Below, piece by piece: positions 7,714-16,314 of a DNA stretch of 59,048 nucleotides. The position numbers and the translations under genes are program-made. The stretch is from the IMG/VR virus record IMGVR_UViG_3300025030_000116, positions 1-59,048 of that record. One strand, 5' to 3'. Below the pieces are notes generated by a model, which was given only the letters and a program-made list of their open reading frames with translations, was not told the origin of the DNA and ran no database searches. Source of the stretch: a virus. Position 1 is the stretch's first letter, and each line of letters opens with the position of its first letter.

Positions 7714-7789
7714 GCTGGTGTAGCTCAGTTGGTAGAGCGGCTGCCTTGTAAGCAGCATGTCGCAGGTTCGATGCCTGTCATCAGCTCCA
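7714..7789 (+). tRNA. tRNA-Thr (anticodon TGT)
   Basis: A 76-base cloverleaf. Acceptor GCTGGTG pairs with CATCAGC (one G-U), the D arm is TAGCTCAGTTGGTAGAGC, the anticodon loop is CTTGTAA with anticodon TGT, the T arm is CAGG-TTCGATG-CCTG, and CCA is encoded at 7787-7789. It would read ACA and probably other ACN codons. GTTAAC read in the third frame (xxG TTA ACx) produces Thr ACN codons, an intriguing but unproven link. Confidence 0.95.
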
Positions 7790-7835
7790 TTTAAATTTCT
7801 GGATTCTGCAACCGCCTCGCAAGGGGAGTGAGCGC

Positions 7836-7883
7836 AAGGCCGGATGATTTGACGTTAACACGTCAGTCGTCCGGCCTTTTTTA
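7836..7883 (+). terminator. rho-independent terminator after tRNA-Thr
   Basis: AAGGCCGGA (7836-7844) pairs with TCCGGCCTT (7870-7878), with inner arms TGACGT/ACGTCA and a GTTAAC in the loop region, followed by a run of six T. It lies before the portal start, so it either ends the tRNA transcript or attenuates the head operon. Confidence 0.8.
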
Positions 7884-7899
7884 TTACCTGGAGAACTGC

Positions 7900-10056
7900 T
7901 TGATCCAAAACGGCACACCAGCCCTCGGCATCATCCCCTTCAAGGGCGTAAGGCAGCTTGAAGAGGAGAAGACCGCCAAAGCTACTGCGGCATATCAGGC
8001 GCAGACTGCAACGGCGCAGCCGCAGTACATCAGCGCCCTCTCGGGATACATCGAGAAGTGCTGGGCGTCCGCTCGTCAAGCAAAGCAACTCCCCGAGCGT
8101 CAGATGATGCGGAACCTCCGGCAGAGGAACGGGATCTACGAAGCCGACAAGATGGCAGCAATCGCGCAGATGGGCGGTTCGGAAGTCTACATCCTCCTGA
8201 CCTCGACCAAGTGCCGCGCTGCCGAGGCGTGGGTTAACGACATCCTTCGCCCGGTGGGTGAACGCCTTTTCGGGATCAAGCCGACCCCTATTGCCGAACT
8301 CTCCCCGGAAAGAGTTGACCTGATCTATCAGGACGCATCGGCGGTCTATGACGAGGTGATGAGCCAGGCTCAAGCGTTGGGCCAAGAGATCGACCGCACC
8401 CAGCTTCAGCATGAAATGCGTGAGTACCTGGAAGAGTCCCACGACAAGGCACTGAAGCAGATGCAGGAAGAGGCCGAGGAGCGGGCCGAGCGTATGGCCG
8501 TCAAGATTGACGACCAGCTTGCCGAGGGCGGGTGGTACGAGGCTTTCTGGGCATCCATTAACGACCTTATCACCCTGAAGGCGGGCATCATCAAGGGTCC
8601 GGTGCTCCGCAGGAAGAAGGTGCAGGCGTGGGTGCAAGACTCGGAACAGGGTGGGAAGTGGGTAGTCAAGGCGGTTGACAAGATCATCCCGACCTTTGAG
8701 CGCGTGAGCCCGTTCGACCTCTACCCGGCGCCCGACTCCCGCAGCCCCGACGATGGATACCTGATCGAGCGCCATGAGTTAACCCGGTCTGACCTGCAAA
8801 CCCTGATCGGCGTCCCTGGCTACAGTGAGGCGGCGATACGGAAGGTCTTGCAGCAGTACCCCAACGGCTACCGCAACACCTTGCCCAACGATGTCGAGCG
8901 GGCGCGTGTCGAGTTCTCCGGCAATACCGAGTACACGACCCACGGCGAGAAGTTGGAGGCGCTGGAGTTCTGGGGTGCAGTGCAGGGCCGGATGCTCATC
9001 GAATGGGGCATGAAGGATGGCATCGACCCGGATCTTGATTACGAGGTTAACGCCTGGAAGATCGGCAGCTACGTCATAAGGGCAATCCTCAACCCTGACA
9101 AGCTGGGCCGCAAGCCGTACTCGGTTGACTCTTTCGAGCGGATACCGGGCTCCTTCTGGGGCAAGGGCATCCCTGAACTGATGGGCGACCTTCAGGACGT
9201 GTGCAATGCACTGGCAAGGGCAATCGTGAATAACGCGGCCCTCGCCTCCGGTCCCCAGGTTGAAGTTAACTTGGATCGAGTGCAGTCGGATTCGGATGCG
9301 ATCTGGCCCTGGAAGATCTGGCAGTCAACGAATCAGCAGATGTCGGAAGCCCCGGCTGTACGGTTCAACCAGCCGACCATCATCGTTGAGCCGCTTCTGA
9401 GGGTCTTCGACTTCTTCGCCACACTTTCAGAGGACCAGACCGGCGTACCTCGCTGGGCGTTTGGCAACTCGAATGTGGGCGGTGCCGGATCGACCAGCTC
9501 CGGCTTGTCCATGCTGATGACTTCAGCCAGCAGGGGGATCAAGGAGTTGATCTCTCACATCGACAACATGGTGGCAGGCGTCATCTCCCGCACCTACGAC
9601 TACAACATGGTCTACGACGAAGACGAGAGGATCAAGGGCGACTGCAAGACTGTTGCTCGCGGATCTTCGGCCCTCCTCGCAAAAGAACAGTTGATTCAGC
9701 GCACCAATGAATTCCTGGCCGCGACGAACAACCCGACCGACCTTCAGATTACCGGAATCGAGGGCAGGGCCGAACTCCTCAAGGTGGCCGCGCAAAACAT
9801 CGGGATCGACGTTTCAAAGGTCATCCCCGACAAGGCCGGGCTCCAGGCGCTTGTTGAAAAGATCGAGGCGCAGCAGGCCGCCATGATGCAGCAGAGCCGG
9901 CAGGCATCCGGGGGTGCATCTCCCCCTGGAGGAAGTCAGCCGGGAAGCGGAATGGTACCGGGCGCAGCTCCGCAGACGTTGGACAACGCAGGTAATCCGG
10001 CGGGCGGAACCGATGTTAACACGTTTCAGAATCAGCCAGGAGTAACGCCGGGATGA
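7900..10056 (+). CDS. portal protein
   Basis: 718 residues. The portal is the dodecameric ring at the capsid vertex through which DNA enters and leaves. The preferred start is TTG 7900 behind CTGGAGAACTGC; the longer frame from GTG 7828 would begin inside the terminator hairpin. The size, the position between terminase and scaffold, the long amphipathic middle (TRTQLQHEMREYLEE-type helices) and the disordered Gly/Pro/Gln-rich tail fit podovirus portals. A barrel-like Gln-rich segment near the C-terminus precedes the tail. Confidence 0.82.
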   Translation: MIQNGTPALGIIPFKGVRQLEEEKTAKATAAYQAQTATAQPQYISALSGYIEKCWASARQAKQLPERQMMRNLRQRNGIYEADKMAAIAQMGGSEVYILLTSTKCRAAEAWVNDILRPVGERLFGIKPTPIAELSPERVDLIYQDASAVYDEVMSQAQALGQEIDRTQLQHEMREYLEESHDKALKQMQEEAEERAERMAVKIDDQLAEGGWYEAFWASINDLITLKAGIIKGPVLRRKKVQAWVQDSEQGGKWVVKAVDKIIPTFERVSPFDLYPAPDSRSPDDGYLIERHELTRSDLQTLIGVPGYSEAAIRKVLQQYPNGYRNTLPNDVERARVEFSGNTEYTTHGEKLEALEFWGAVQGRMLIEWGMKDGIDPDLDYEVNAWKIGSYVIRAILNPDKLGRKPYSVDSFERIPGSFWGKGIPELMGDLQDVCNALARAIVNNAALASGPQVEVNLDRVQSDSDAIWPWKIWQSTNQQMSEAPAVRFNQPTIIVEPLLRVFDFFATLSEDQTGVPRWAFGNSNVGGAGSTSSGLSMLMTSASRGIKELISHIDNMVAGVISRTYDYNMVYDEDERIKGDCKTVARGSSALLAKEQLIQRTNEFLAATNNPTDLQITGIEGRAELLKVAAQNIGIDVSKVIPDKAGLQALVEKIEAQQAAMMQQSRQASGGASPPGGSQPGSGMVPGAAPQTLDNAGNPAGGTDVNTFQNQPGVTPG

Positions 10057-10301
10057 TGCACACCAGCGACATCGCCACACTCCGGGCCTTCGGAAATCTC
10101 AAGGATGGCCCAGTGAGGGCGTTCATAAAGTCTGCACTGGCCGAAATCGACGGCTCATTGCGGCGGGTGACAGGTGATTCGTATCGGACATTGCAGGGCC
10201 AAGCTCAAGTTTTAGAGGAGATGGCCGCGATGATGGACGATTCGGACGCTTTGATCGCCAAGGCAAGAAAACTGGCAGCACCGCAGTCAAGGCAGTTCTG
10301 A
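10053..10301 (+). CDS. hypothetical protein between portal and scaffold
   Basis: 82 residues, MMHTSDIATLRAFGNLKDGP at the start, mostly helical, ending KLAAPQSRQF. It overlaps the portal stop by four bases. Small helical proteins at this place occur in related podovirus gene orders, but I cannot name a function. Confidence 0.6.
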   Translation: MMHTSDIATLRAFGNLKDGPVRAFIKSALAEIDGSLRRVTGDSYRTLQGQAQVLEEMAAMMDDSDALIAKARKLAAPQSRQF

Positions 10302-10360
10302 CCGAGCCAACGTGCCGGTAAATCGAAATGCGCCAGCCATTGAGCGGCGCGGAGGAAACG

Positions 10361-11299
10361 ATGGGAAAACGCTTTATGTCCCCGGCTGATCGAGCCCAGG
10401 CAAAGATTGACGAACTGAGTGGCGTCCCGGCAGAAGCAGCACCGGGCCAGCCGGAAGGAACCGAGCCGCCCATTGAGGCGAGCCCTGAACCGTCCGTAGT
10501 CGCTCCTGAAGTCGTTCCGCCCCCGGCGCCGGTTGAAATCTCGGAAGGCACTTTTAAAGCACGGTGGGAAACCTTGCAGGGGATGTACCGGACGCTGAAT
10601 GAGGAGAAAACGTACCTAGTAGGCCGCGTTAACGCGCTGGAAACGCAAATTGCCAGCTCGTCCAGCATGGCAGCTCCCGAGCCCGGCGCTCCTGCTGCAA
10701 AAGGAGTAAATGAACTTCTCGACCTGATTTCCGATGGTCTTGGAGCGGACCTGGCGGGCCAGATCCAGCAGCTCATCCAGCAGTCCACGTCAAGCCAGAT
10801 GGCTCCGGTGGCCCAGAGGCTTGAAACTGTCGCTACCGACAACCTCAAGACTCGCCAGGACACCTTCGAGTCTTCGCTGACCGCAAGGGTGCCGGGGTGG
10901 AGAAACATGCACGGAAGCCCCGCCTTCGAGCAGTGGTTGCACTCCAAACGGGAACAGTTCTCCGGCTTGAGCTACTTCGACTGCTTCACCAGGGCGAACA
11001 ACGATTGGGATCTGGAAGGGCTTGTCGGCATTTTCAACAGCTATGCCCCGCCGGCCCCGCCGGTTGTCCCTCCCCCGCCGGTAGTAGATCCGAGGCTTGG
11101 CCTTGTTGCCCCCGGCAGGGGTGGCGGCAGCGGAGTCGTGGAGCTGGCCCCGACCGAACGCTTTTTCAAACAGTCCGAAGTCAACGCCTTTTACAAGGAT
11201 GTGACTCTCGGCAAGTACCGTGGCCGCCCGGCGGAAGAGGCGCAGATGGATGCCCTCATCAATCAGGCAAACATGGCCGGCAGGATTCTCCCCGGCTAA
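10361..11299 (+). CDS. scaffolding protein (probable)
   Basis: 312 residues. A perfect GGAGGAAACG-ATG start at 10361 is preferred to the in-frame ATG at 10328. The N-terminal half is Pro/Glu/Ala rich and low in complexity, followed by a coiled-coil-prone segment (LNEEKTYLVGRVNALETQIA) and a Pro-rich linker (YAPPAPPVVPPPPVV). The position just before the capsid gene and the disordered acidic character fit an assembly scaffold. It lacks an obvious protease domain. Confidence 0.7.
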   Translation: MGKRFMSPADRAQAKIDELSGVPAEAAPGQPEGTEPPIEASPEPSVVAPEVVPPPAPVEISEGTFKARWETLQGMYRTLNEEKTYLVGRVNALETQIASSSSMAAPEPGAPAAKGVNELLDLISDGLGADLAGQIQQLIQQSTSSQMAPVAQRLETVATDNLKTRQDTFESSLTARVPGWRNMHGSPAFEQWLHSKREQFSGLSYFDCFTRANNDWDLEGLVGIFNSYAPPAPPVVPPPPVVDPRLGLVAPGRGGGSGVVELAPTERFFKQSEVNAFYKDVTLGKYRGRPAEEAQMDALINQANMAGRILPG

Positions 11300-11338
11300 A
11301 CCTCCAACCAATAAGGATTTAAAAAAGGAGCAACTTGT

Positions 11339-12268
11339 ATGAGCTTCGTAGGCAGAGCACCGGGACAGCCGGACTATTCGAGCGCAGGGGCGGGGCGTTA
11401 CACCCCCCAGATTTACGCCCAGAAGACCCTCATCAAATTTTACCTGACAACCGTTTTCGGTGAAATCGCAAACACCGACTACGAGGGTGAAATCACCAAA
11501 ATGGGCGATAAGGTCATCATCCGTACCGTACCGGACGTGACGATCCGCGACTACGTGCGCGGCCAGGATCTCAACTACGAGACACCTGACGGCGCCGATG
11601 TCGAGCTGGACATCAACAGGGCCAAGTATTTCGCCCTCAAGATCGACAGCATCGACAAGCTTCAGATGGACATCAACATGATGGACAAATGGAGCGAGGA
11701 CGGCGGCAAGCAGATGGCAATCGTCATCGACCGGGATCTGCTCTCCAACATCTACCTGGATGCGGACGCGCTCAACCAGGGGGCAACGGCTGGTGCCGAC
11801 TCCGCCTCCTACAACCTGGGGACCGCCGGGGTCCCGCTCACCGTCACCAAGGACACCGCAATCGACGTTCTCATGGACGCCGAGGCTGTTCTTTCCGAGC
11901 AGAACGTGCCGGAAGACGAGGAGCGGTGGATCATCCTTCCGACCTGGATGTGCAACCTGCTCCAGAAATCGGAACTCCGCAGGGCAGACGGCGCCGGTTC
12001 GGCAACCAACCAGGACACCCTCCGCAACGGGAAGCTGGGCAAGATCGGTCAGTTCACGGTCTACCGCAGCAACAACGTCTACAAGTCCGGCGGGAACTCC
12101 TACATTCCCTTCGGCCACAAATCGGCTGTCACCTTCGCCTCGCAGCTCGTAGAGACGGAGACACTGCCGCACCCGACCGCGTTCGGTCAAATCATGCGTT
12201 CCCTGAACGTCTACGGTTACAAGGTCGTCAAGAAGCCGGCCATCGGCGTCATCGTCGCCAAGAAGTAA
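11339..12268 (+). CDS. major capsid protein
   Basis: 309 residues. A strong AAAAAAGGAG ribosome binding site suggests high expression. The start is SFVGRAPGQPDYSSAGAGRY, then a long helix-strand E-loop-like region and AKYFALKIDSIDKLQMD. The size and position between scaffold and connector genes fit an HK97-fold coat protein of the podovirus type. A terminator-like hairpin follows, as often seen after coat genes to set the stoichiometry of downstream products. Confidence 0.85.
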   Translation: MSFVGRAPGQPDYSSAGAGRYTPQIYAQKTLIKFYLTTVFGEIANTDYEGEITKMGDKVIIRTVPDVTIRDYVRGQDLNYETPDGADVELDINRAKYFALKIDSIDKLQMDINMMDKWSEDGGKQMAIVIDRDLLSNIYLDADALNQGATAGADSASYNLGTAGVPLTVTKDTAIDVLMDAEAVLSEQNVPEDEERWIILPTWMCNLLQKSELRRADGAGSATNQDTLRNGKLGKIGQFTVYRSNNVYKSGGNSYIPFGHKSAVTFASQLVETETLPHPTAFGQIMRSLNVYGYKVVKKPAIGVIVAKK

Positions 12269-12286
12269 CCCCGAGTTAACATCCAA

Positions 12287-12316
12287 CCCCCCGTCAGAAA
12301 TGGCGGGGTTCTTTCT
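12287..12316 (+). terminator. terminator/attenuator after the capsid gene
   Basis: CCCCGTC (12289-12295) pairs with GGCGGGG (12302-12308; one G-U) around AGAAAT, followed by TTCTTTCT. Partial read-through would reduce expression of downstream genes relative to the coat protein. A GTTAAC at 12275 lies just upstream. Confidence 0.7.
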
Positions 12317-12336
12317 GGCCTAAAAGGAGTAACCAG

Positions 12337-12828
12337 ATGGCGAAATATACCGCTCTCACCTCGCAGAAGAACATTCCGACCTTGGAGGGAGCGAAGCCGA
12401 CCCTCTCTAATGCCTCGTTCTACCTGCAAAACACCGTCTACATGAGCACCACGCCGCACGCAGCCGGCGGAGCGCTGCTGACGGTCAATGACGTTGTGCC
12501 GCTGATCGACCTGCCCGTAGGGGTGATGCCGGTTCGCGCCTGGCGCCGCGTCCTTACGGCCAATGACGGCGCTGCTGCCGCAACCATCGACGTGGGCGTC
12601 TACAAGTCGTCCGACGATTCCGCGGTTGACGCTGACGGCCTGATCGCTGCCGCTGATGCCAAGGCGGCTGCCGGAGTTACCACCCTCGGCGCAGGGGCGA
12701 TGCTCGCAACTGTCGGCTTCAAGCCCGCAGCCGAAGCAAGCTTCATCGGTGCCTCGATGGCTGTCGCTGCAACCGCAGCCTCGGTCGTCCCGAGAATCCA
12801 GGTCATCGTGGAGTGCGTTGCAGTCTAA
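12337..12828 (+). CDS. structural protein, possible capsid decoration or Ala-rich head protein
   Basis: 163 residues, very Ala/Val/Gly rich, with beta-sheet pattern (VVPLIDLPVGVMPVRAWRRV and TIDVGVYKSSDD). It directly follows the capsid gene with an AAAAGGAG ribosome binding site. It may be a decoration protein or spike-like beta-sandwich. Function is inferred from position only. Confidence 0.55.
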   Translation: MAKYTALTSQKNIPTLEGAKPTLSNASFYLQNTVYMSTTPHAAGGALLTVNDVVPLIDLPVGVMPVRAWRRVLTANDGAAAATIDVGVYKSSDDSAVDADGLIAAADAKAAAGVTTLGAGAMLATVGFKPAAEASFIGASMAVAATAASVVPRIQVIVECVAV

Positions 12829-12834
12829 CCGAAA

Positions 12835-12859
12835 GGAGGGGGGTTAAGCGCCCCCCTCC
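12835..12859 (+). terminator. strong hairpin between head genes
   Basis: GGAGGGGGG (12835-12843) pairs perfectly with CCCCCCTCC (12851-12859) around TTAAGCG. There is no T-run, so an RNA stability or processing element is as likely as termination. Confidence 0.5.
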
Positions 12860-12887
12860 CCTACCCTACCCAAGAAAGGGACCAGCA

Positions 12888-13220
12888 ATGAGCAACGACC
12901 CCAAATACATTCGCCACAGACTCACGGGCGCAGTTTACGACTTCAACCCGGCAGCACTCAAGAGGTCCGAAAACGACTTCGAGCCCTATGACGGCCCCGA
13001 GAAAGAAAAGACCGCTCCTGTCTCGCAGGAAGGGGCCGAGGAGCGGGCCGCTGCAATCCTGGCCGCAGTAAAAAGCATCGACCCTGCCGCCTACTCCGCC
13101 GCTGCCGGTGGCAGGCCGGCAATGCCCAAGGTGGGCGCCATATCCGAGATCGTGAAGTTCAAGGTATCCGGCGATGAAGTCGCTGCCGCCGTCCTCGCGC
13201 TGATCGAGCCCAAGGAGTAA
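12888..13220 (+). CDS. hypothetical head-associated protein
   Basis: 110 residues from ATG 12888 behind AAAGGGACCAG. It starts MSNDPKYIRHRLTGAVYDFN, has a charged linker (PYDGPEKEKTAP) and a helical Ala-rich end. The first part resembles a short peptide-like tail found in small phage head proteins. No family named. Confidence 0.6.
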   Translation: MSNDPKYIRHRLTGAVYDFNPAALKRSENDFEPYDGPEKEKTAPVSQEGAEERAAAILAAVKSIDPAAYSAAAGGRPAMPKVGAISEIVKFKVSGDEVAAAVLALIEPKE

Positions 13221-13225
13221 TCACC

Positions 13226-13852
13226 ATGTCCACGGTTGGAAGCATCTTTTCTGAAATGTTGCCGCGTCTGTCCAAGTCGGATCTATCCGTCTCCTTCATT
13301 GCGGCGATGCAGACAACCGTGGATGTCCTGGTGCGGAGACTCTGGGTTAACAAGTCCGACCTCCTGGCCGCGCCGATGACGCCTGTCGCGGTGCTGGCCG
13401 GGAGTGCATCTTTCCCCCTCCCTACCGACCTACTCGGGCTTAGGGAAAACCCTTATATGACCATTGAGGGACAGCCGGGAAGAGAATTGGCCCCCCTCCC
13501 TCCGGGCAGGCGCTATGCGTTCACTCAGCAGGGTACACCCGAATACTACGAAGTCCTTGGTTCGACGTGCTGGTTATTCCCAACCCCCAGCGCAAACGTA
13601 TCCATCAAGGCTATGTATAACCAAGATCCTCCCAAGTTAACAGGGATGGAAAGCACGATTCCCTTCAACGGGCTCTTTGATCCAGTTATCAAGGATGCGG
13701 CTCTCCAGATAGGAAGCCAGGGGGTTTTCGTTGTGAGTACGCCCGTTTTTGAAACGATGGTCCGTAACTTCGTTGACCAAATATTACAAATTCGCAATCC
13801 GAAAAATATCAGTTTTTTCCACTCACCTACCGGCAGACAGTCGAGGTGGTAA
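13226..13852 (+). CDS. head-tail connector protein (probable)
   Basis: 208 residues. It has N-terminal helices (SEMLPRLSKSDLSVSFIAAM and VDVLVRRLW) then beta strands with LFPTPSANVSIKAMYN, and a FNGLFDPVIKDAALQIG helix. This architecture and the location two genes after the coat protein fit an adaptor that joins the portal to the tail. Composition is slightly more A+T rich at its end. Confidence 0.6.
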   Translation: MSTVGSIFSEMLPRLSKSDLSVSFIAAMQTTVDVLVRRLWVNKSDLLAAPMTPVAVLAGSASFPLPTDLLGLRENPYMTIEGQPGRELAPLPPGRRYAFTQQGTPEYYEVLGSTCWLFPTPSANVSIKAMYNQDPPKLTGMESTIPFNGLFDPVIKDAALQIGSQGVFVVSTPVFETMVRNFVDQILQIRNPKNISFFHSPTGRQSRW

Positions 13853-13875
13853 CAGTCGCACCGGAGGGATAAATA

Positions 13876-14577
13876 ATGGGCACGATCACAGCACAGATAA
13901 TTTCCGACAAAGCATCGCTTCTCTTGCTGGATGAAACCCATGTCCGGTGGACCGCCCCCGAGATGATTGGGTGGATCAACTCTGGCATGAAAGAGATAGT
14001 GCTTCAGAAGCCGAACAGCCTCACGGCCAACACTCTTTGCACTCTGGTTGCAGGGACCAAGCAGACCATCTTTGGCAATACCGGCGCAGATGTCGGCATT
14101 TCTCTCCTTGAGGTGGTTCGGAACATGGGAGCTGCTGGAGCTGTTCCCGGCAAAGCGATCACCGGCATTGACCGCAATATCCTCGACACAATCAACCCGA
14201 GTTGGCATGTAACCGGAGCCGCCGCAGAAGTCTTGCATTATTCCGTTGATATGCGCGACCCCAAGACCTTCTACGTTTTCCCCGGACAGTTGGCGGCAAC
14301 CACTCAGAAGTTGGAGATAGTAATCAGCGTCAGTCCTCCGACGATATTGATTGGTGCAGTCATTCCCCTGGATGATGTCTATGAGTCGGTCCTTATCGAC
14401 TATGTGCTCTACAGGTGTTTTTCCAAGGACAGCGAACACACTGCGAACATGCAGCGGGCCGATTACCACTACAAGGCGTTCATGTCTGCCCTCGGGGTCA
14501 AGACTCAGGGCGAAATCGCATTTGCCCCTTCTATGCGATATTCCAAGGAGCCTAAACCGCAAGGAGCGCAGCAGTAA
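13876..14577 (+). CDS. DUF6682-like phage adaptor protein
   Basis: 233 residues with GGAGGG upstream. MIGWINSGMKEIVLQKPNS and VYESVLIDYVLYRCFSKDSE match the pattern of the DUF6682 phage adaptor family: an N-terminal helix pair, a beta insert and a C-terminal helical pair. It would sit below the portal as a ring in the neck. Its stop overlaps the next start by one base (TAATG). Confidence 0.6.
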   Translation: MGTITAQIISDKASLLLLDETHVRWTAPEMIGWINSGMKEIVLQKPNSLTANTLCTLVAGTKQTIFGNTGADVGISLLEVVRNMGAAGAVPGKAITGIDRNILDTINPSWHVTGAAAEVLHYSVDMRDPKTFYVFPGQLAATTQKLEIVISVSPPTILIGAVIPLDDVYESVLIDYVLYRCFSKDSEHTANMQRADYHYKAFMSALGVKTQGEIAFAPSMRYSKEPKPQGAQQ

Positions 14578-16304
14578 TGCGGATCTCGCTCAACATGTTC
14601 GGAGGGATGGCGCCAAAGGTGGCGCCTCACCTCCTGCCGGAAGCCGCAGCTCAAAACGCGACCAACTGCCGGTTCAGATCGGGCGCCTTGGAGCCGTTGC
14701 GGGATAAGGTACTCGACTCGGCATTGACCAAGGCGGGCGTGCTGCTGTCTCTCTTCCGGTACTGGGCGGCGTCCGTCTGGTTCTGCTGGACGACTGACGT
14801 TAACGTGGTGAACTCGCAGATTGCTGGTGATCCTTGGGCGAGGGTCTACTTCACAGGAGACACGTTGCCCCGGATGACCGCGAACGATGTCGCTGTTACG
14901 GGGGGGACCGACTACCCGGTAGCGGCTTACACCCTCGGCCTCCCCGCTCCCCTGTCTGCTCCTTCTGCTGACCCGGTTGCCATCCCCGCCTACAACCCGG
15001 CGCTGACCTATGCAGTCGGCAGTCTGGTGAATTACGATGGGGAGATTTACCTTAACTCGGTGGCAGTAGAGGTGGCGGAGGAGTGGACGGCGTTCAAGTG
15101 GTCGAGCATTGACCCCTCTACCATCGAGTCTCGGGCCTACATCTATACCTACGTTTCCGCGTATGGCGAGGAAGGTCCACCGGCAAACGCCTCGGCAGTC
15201 ATCGACGTTAACCCCGGACAGTCAGTGACGGTCGCCGGTATGTCAACGGCTCCGGCTGGCAGCTTCAATGTGACCCAGAAGCGCATCTACCGCACGAACA
15301 CGGGTAGCAACGGGACCGAATATCAGTTGGTCGCAACGATTCCTGTTGCCCAGGTCAGCTACGCCGATTCTATCCTTGGGGATTCGCTGGGCGGAGTCCT
15401 TGTGAGCCAAACATGGGTGGCCCCCCCGGCTACTCTCCAAGGGCTTATCTCCTTGCCGTGCGGATCTCTTGCGGGGTTCACTGGAAACGAGGTCTGTTTT
15501 TCCGTCCCCTACGAGCATCACGCCTGGCCCCTTGATTACAGGGTTTCGGTGGATTACCCGATTATCGCAATTGGAGCCTTCGGGAATTATGTGCTGATTG
15601 CTACCGCCGGAACGCCTTATGTGATAGTAGGACAAGACCCTTCAAGCATGTCGCAGCCAGAGCGAATAGAAACGGGTCTATCCTGTGTTTCAAAGCGCGG
15701 GATGGTGGATATGGGGGATGGCCTACTCTATCCCACACCTGATGGCCTCCAGCTCGTTGCTGTCGGCAAGTTTGAGATAGTCACGGAGTCGATCCTTTCA
15801 AATGATGATTGGCAGGCGATGAATCCTTCATCCATTACTGCTTTCTTGTGGAACGGGAAGTATGTCGCCTTCTACAATAACGGCGCGAGTGGCGCCTTCA
15901 TCTTTGACCCTGCGACAAAGGATTTCACCAACCTTGGCGTAACTGGCATAACGGGTGGGTTCACTGACCTGAAGACCGGGAAGCTCTACCTCGTCTCGGG
16001 CCAAAACGTCTACGCATGGGACGGCGGCGGGAATCTCACGTTAATTTGGAGATCCCGGCCCTTCTATGCAGAGAGGGTAGTTAACCTGGCAGCGGGTCAG
16101 GTGTTCGCTACGGCATACCCGGTGACATTGAAGCTGTACGCTGACGGGGTGCTGAAGCACACCGCTACGGTCGCAAACAACCAGCCCTTCCGCCTCCCCT
16201 CTGGCTATCTGGCCTTGGTGTGGGAAACGGAGCTGCAATGTGCGGCAGGCCGCGTTAACGGCGTCAGGTTGGCAACTAGCGTCAGAGAGTTACAGCAAGA
16301 TTAA
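14577..16304 (+). CDS. tail tube/nozzle-like protein
   Basis: 575 residues, nearly all beta. Repeated short WxxG and YxVG motifs, an FN3-like central section (VSAYGEEGPPANASAVIDV, TQKRIYRTNTG) and a beta-propeller-like second half fit the nozzle proteins that follow adaptor genes in podoviruses. MRISLNMFGGMAPKVAPHLL at the start is typical of this class. It would form the distal tail tube. Assignment is by pattern and position. Confidence 0.6.
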   Translation: MRISLNMFGGMAPKVAPHLLPEAAAQNATNCRFRSGALEPLRDKVLDSALTKAGVLLSLFRYWAASVWFCWTTDVNVVNSQIAGDPWARVYFTGDTLPRMTANDVAVTGGTDYPVAAYTLGLPAPLSAPSADPVAIPAYNPALTYAVGSLVNYDGEIYLNSVAVEVAEEWTAFKWSSIDPSTIESRAYIYTYVSAYGEEGPPANASAVIDVNPGQSVTVAGMSTAPAGSFNVTQKRIYRTNTGSNGTEYQLVATIPVAQVSYADSILGDSLGGVLVSQTWVAPPATLQGLISLPCGSLAGFTGNEVCFSVPYEHHAWPLDYRVSVDYPIIAIGAFGNYVLIATAGTPYVIVGQDPSSMSQPERIETGLSCVSKRGMVDMGDGLLYPTPDGLQLVAVGKFEIVTESILSNDDWQAMNPSSITAFLWNGKYVAFYNNGASGAFIFDPATKDFTNLGVTGITGGFTDLKTGKLYLVSGQNVYAWDGGGNLTLIWRSRPFYAERVVNLAAGQVFATAYPVTLKLYADGVLKHTATVANNQPFRLPSGYLALVWETELQCAAGRVNGVRLATSVRELQQD

Positions 16305-16314
16305 GGAGGTCGTC

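Noticed and set aside
7828-7899. GTG start for the portal at 7828
   Set aside because: The codons 7836-7883 are the tRNA terminator hairpin; TTG 7900 has a proper GGAG.
10790-12286. Long leftward open frame of 498 codons across scaffold and capsid genes
   Set aside because: It is antisense to two well-supported head genes, has no ribosome binding site, and its length follows from the G+C-rich codon pattern of the sense strand.
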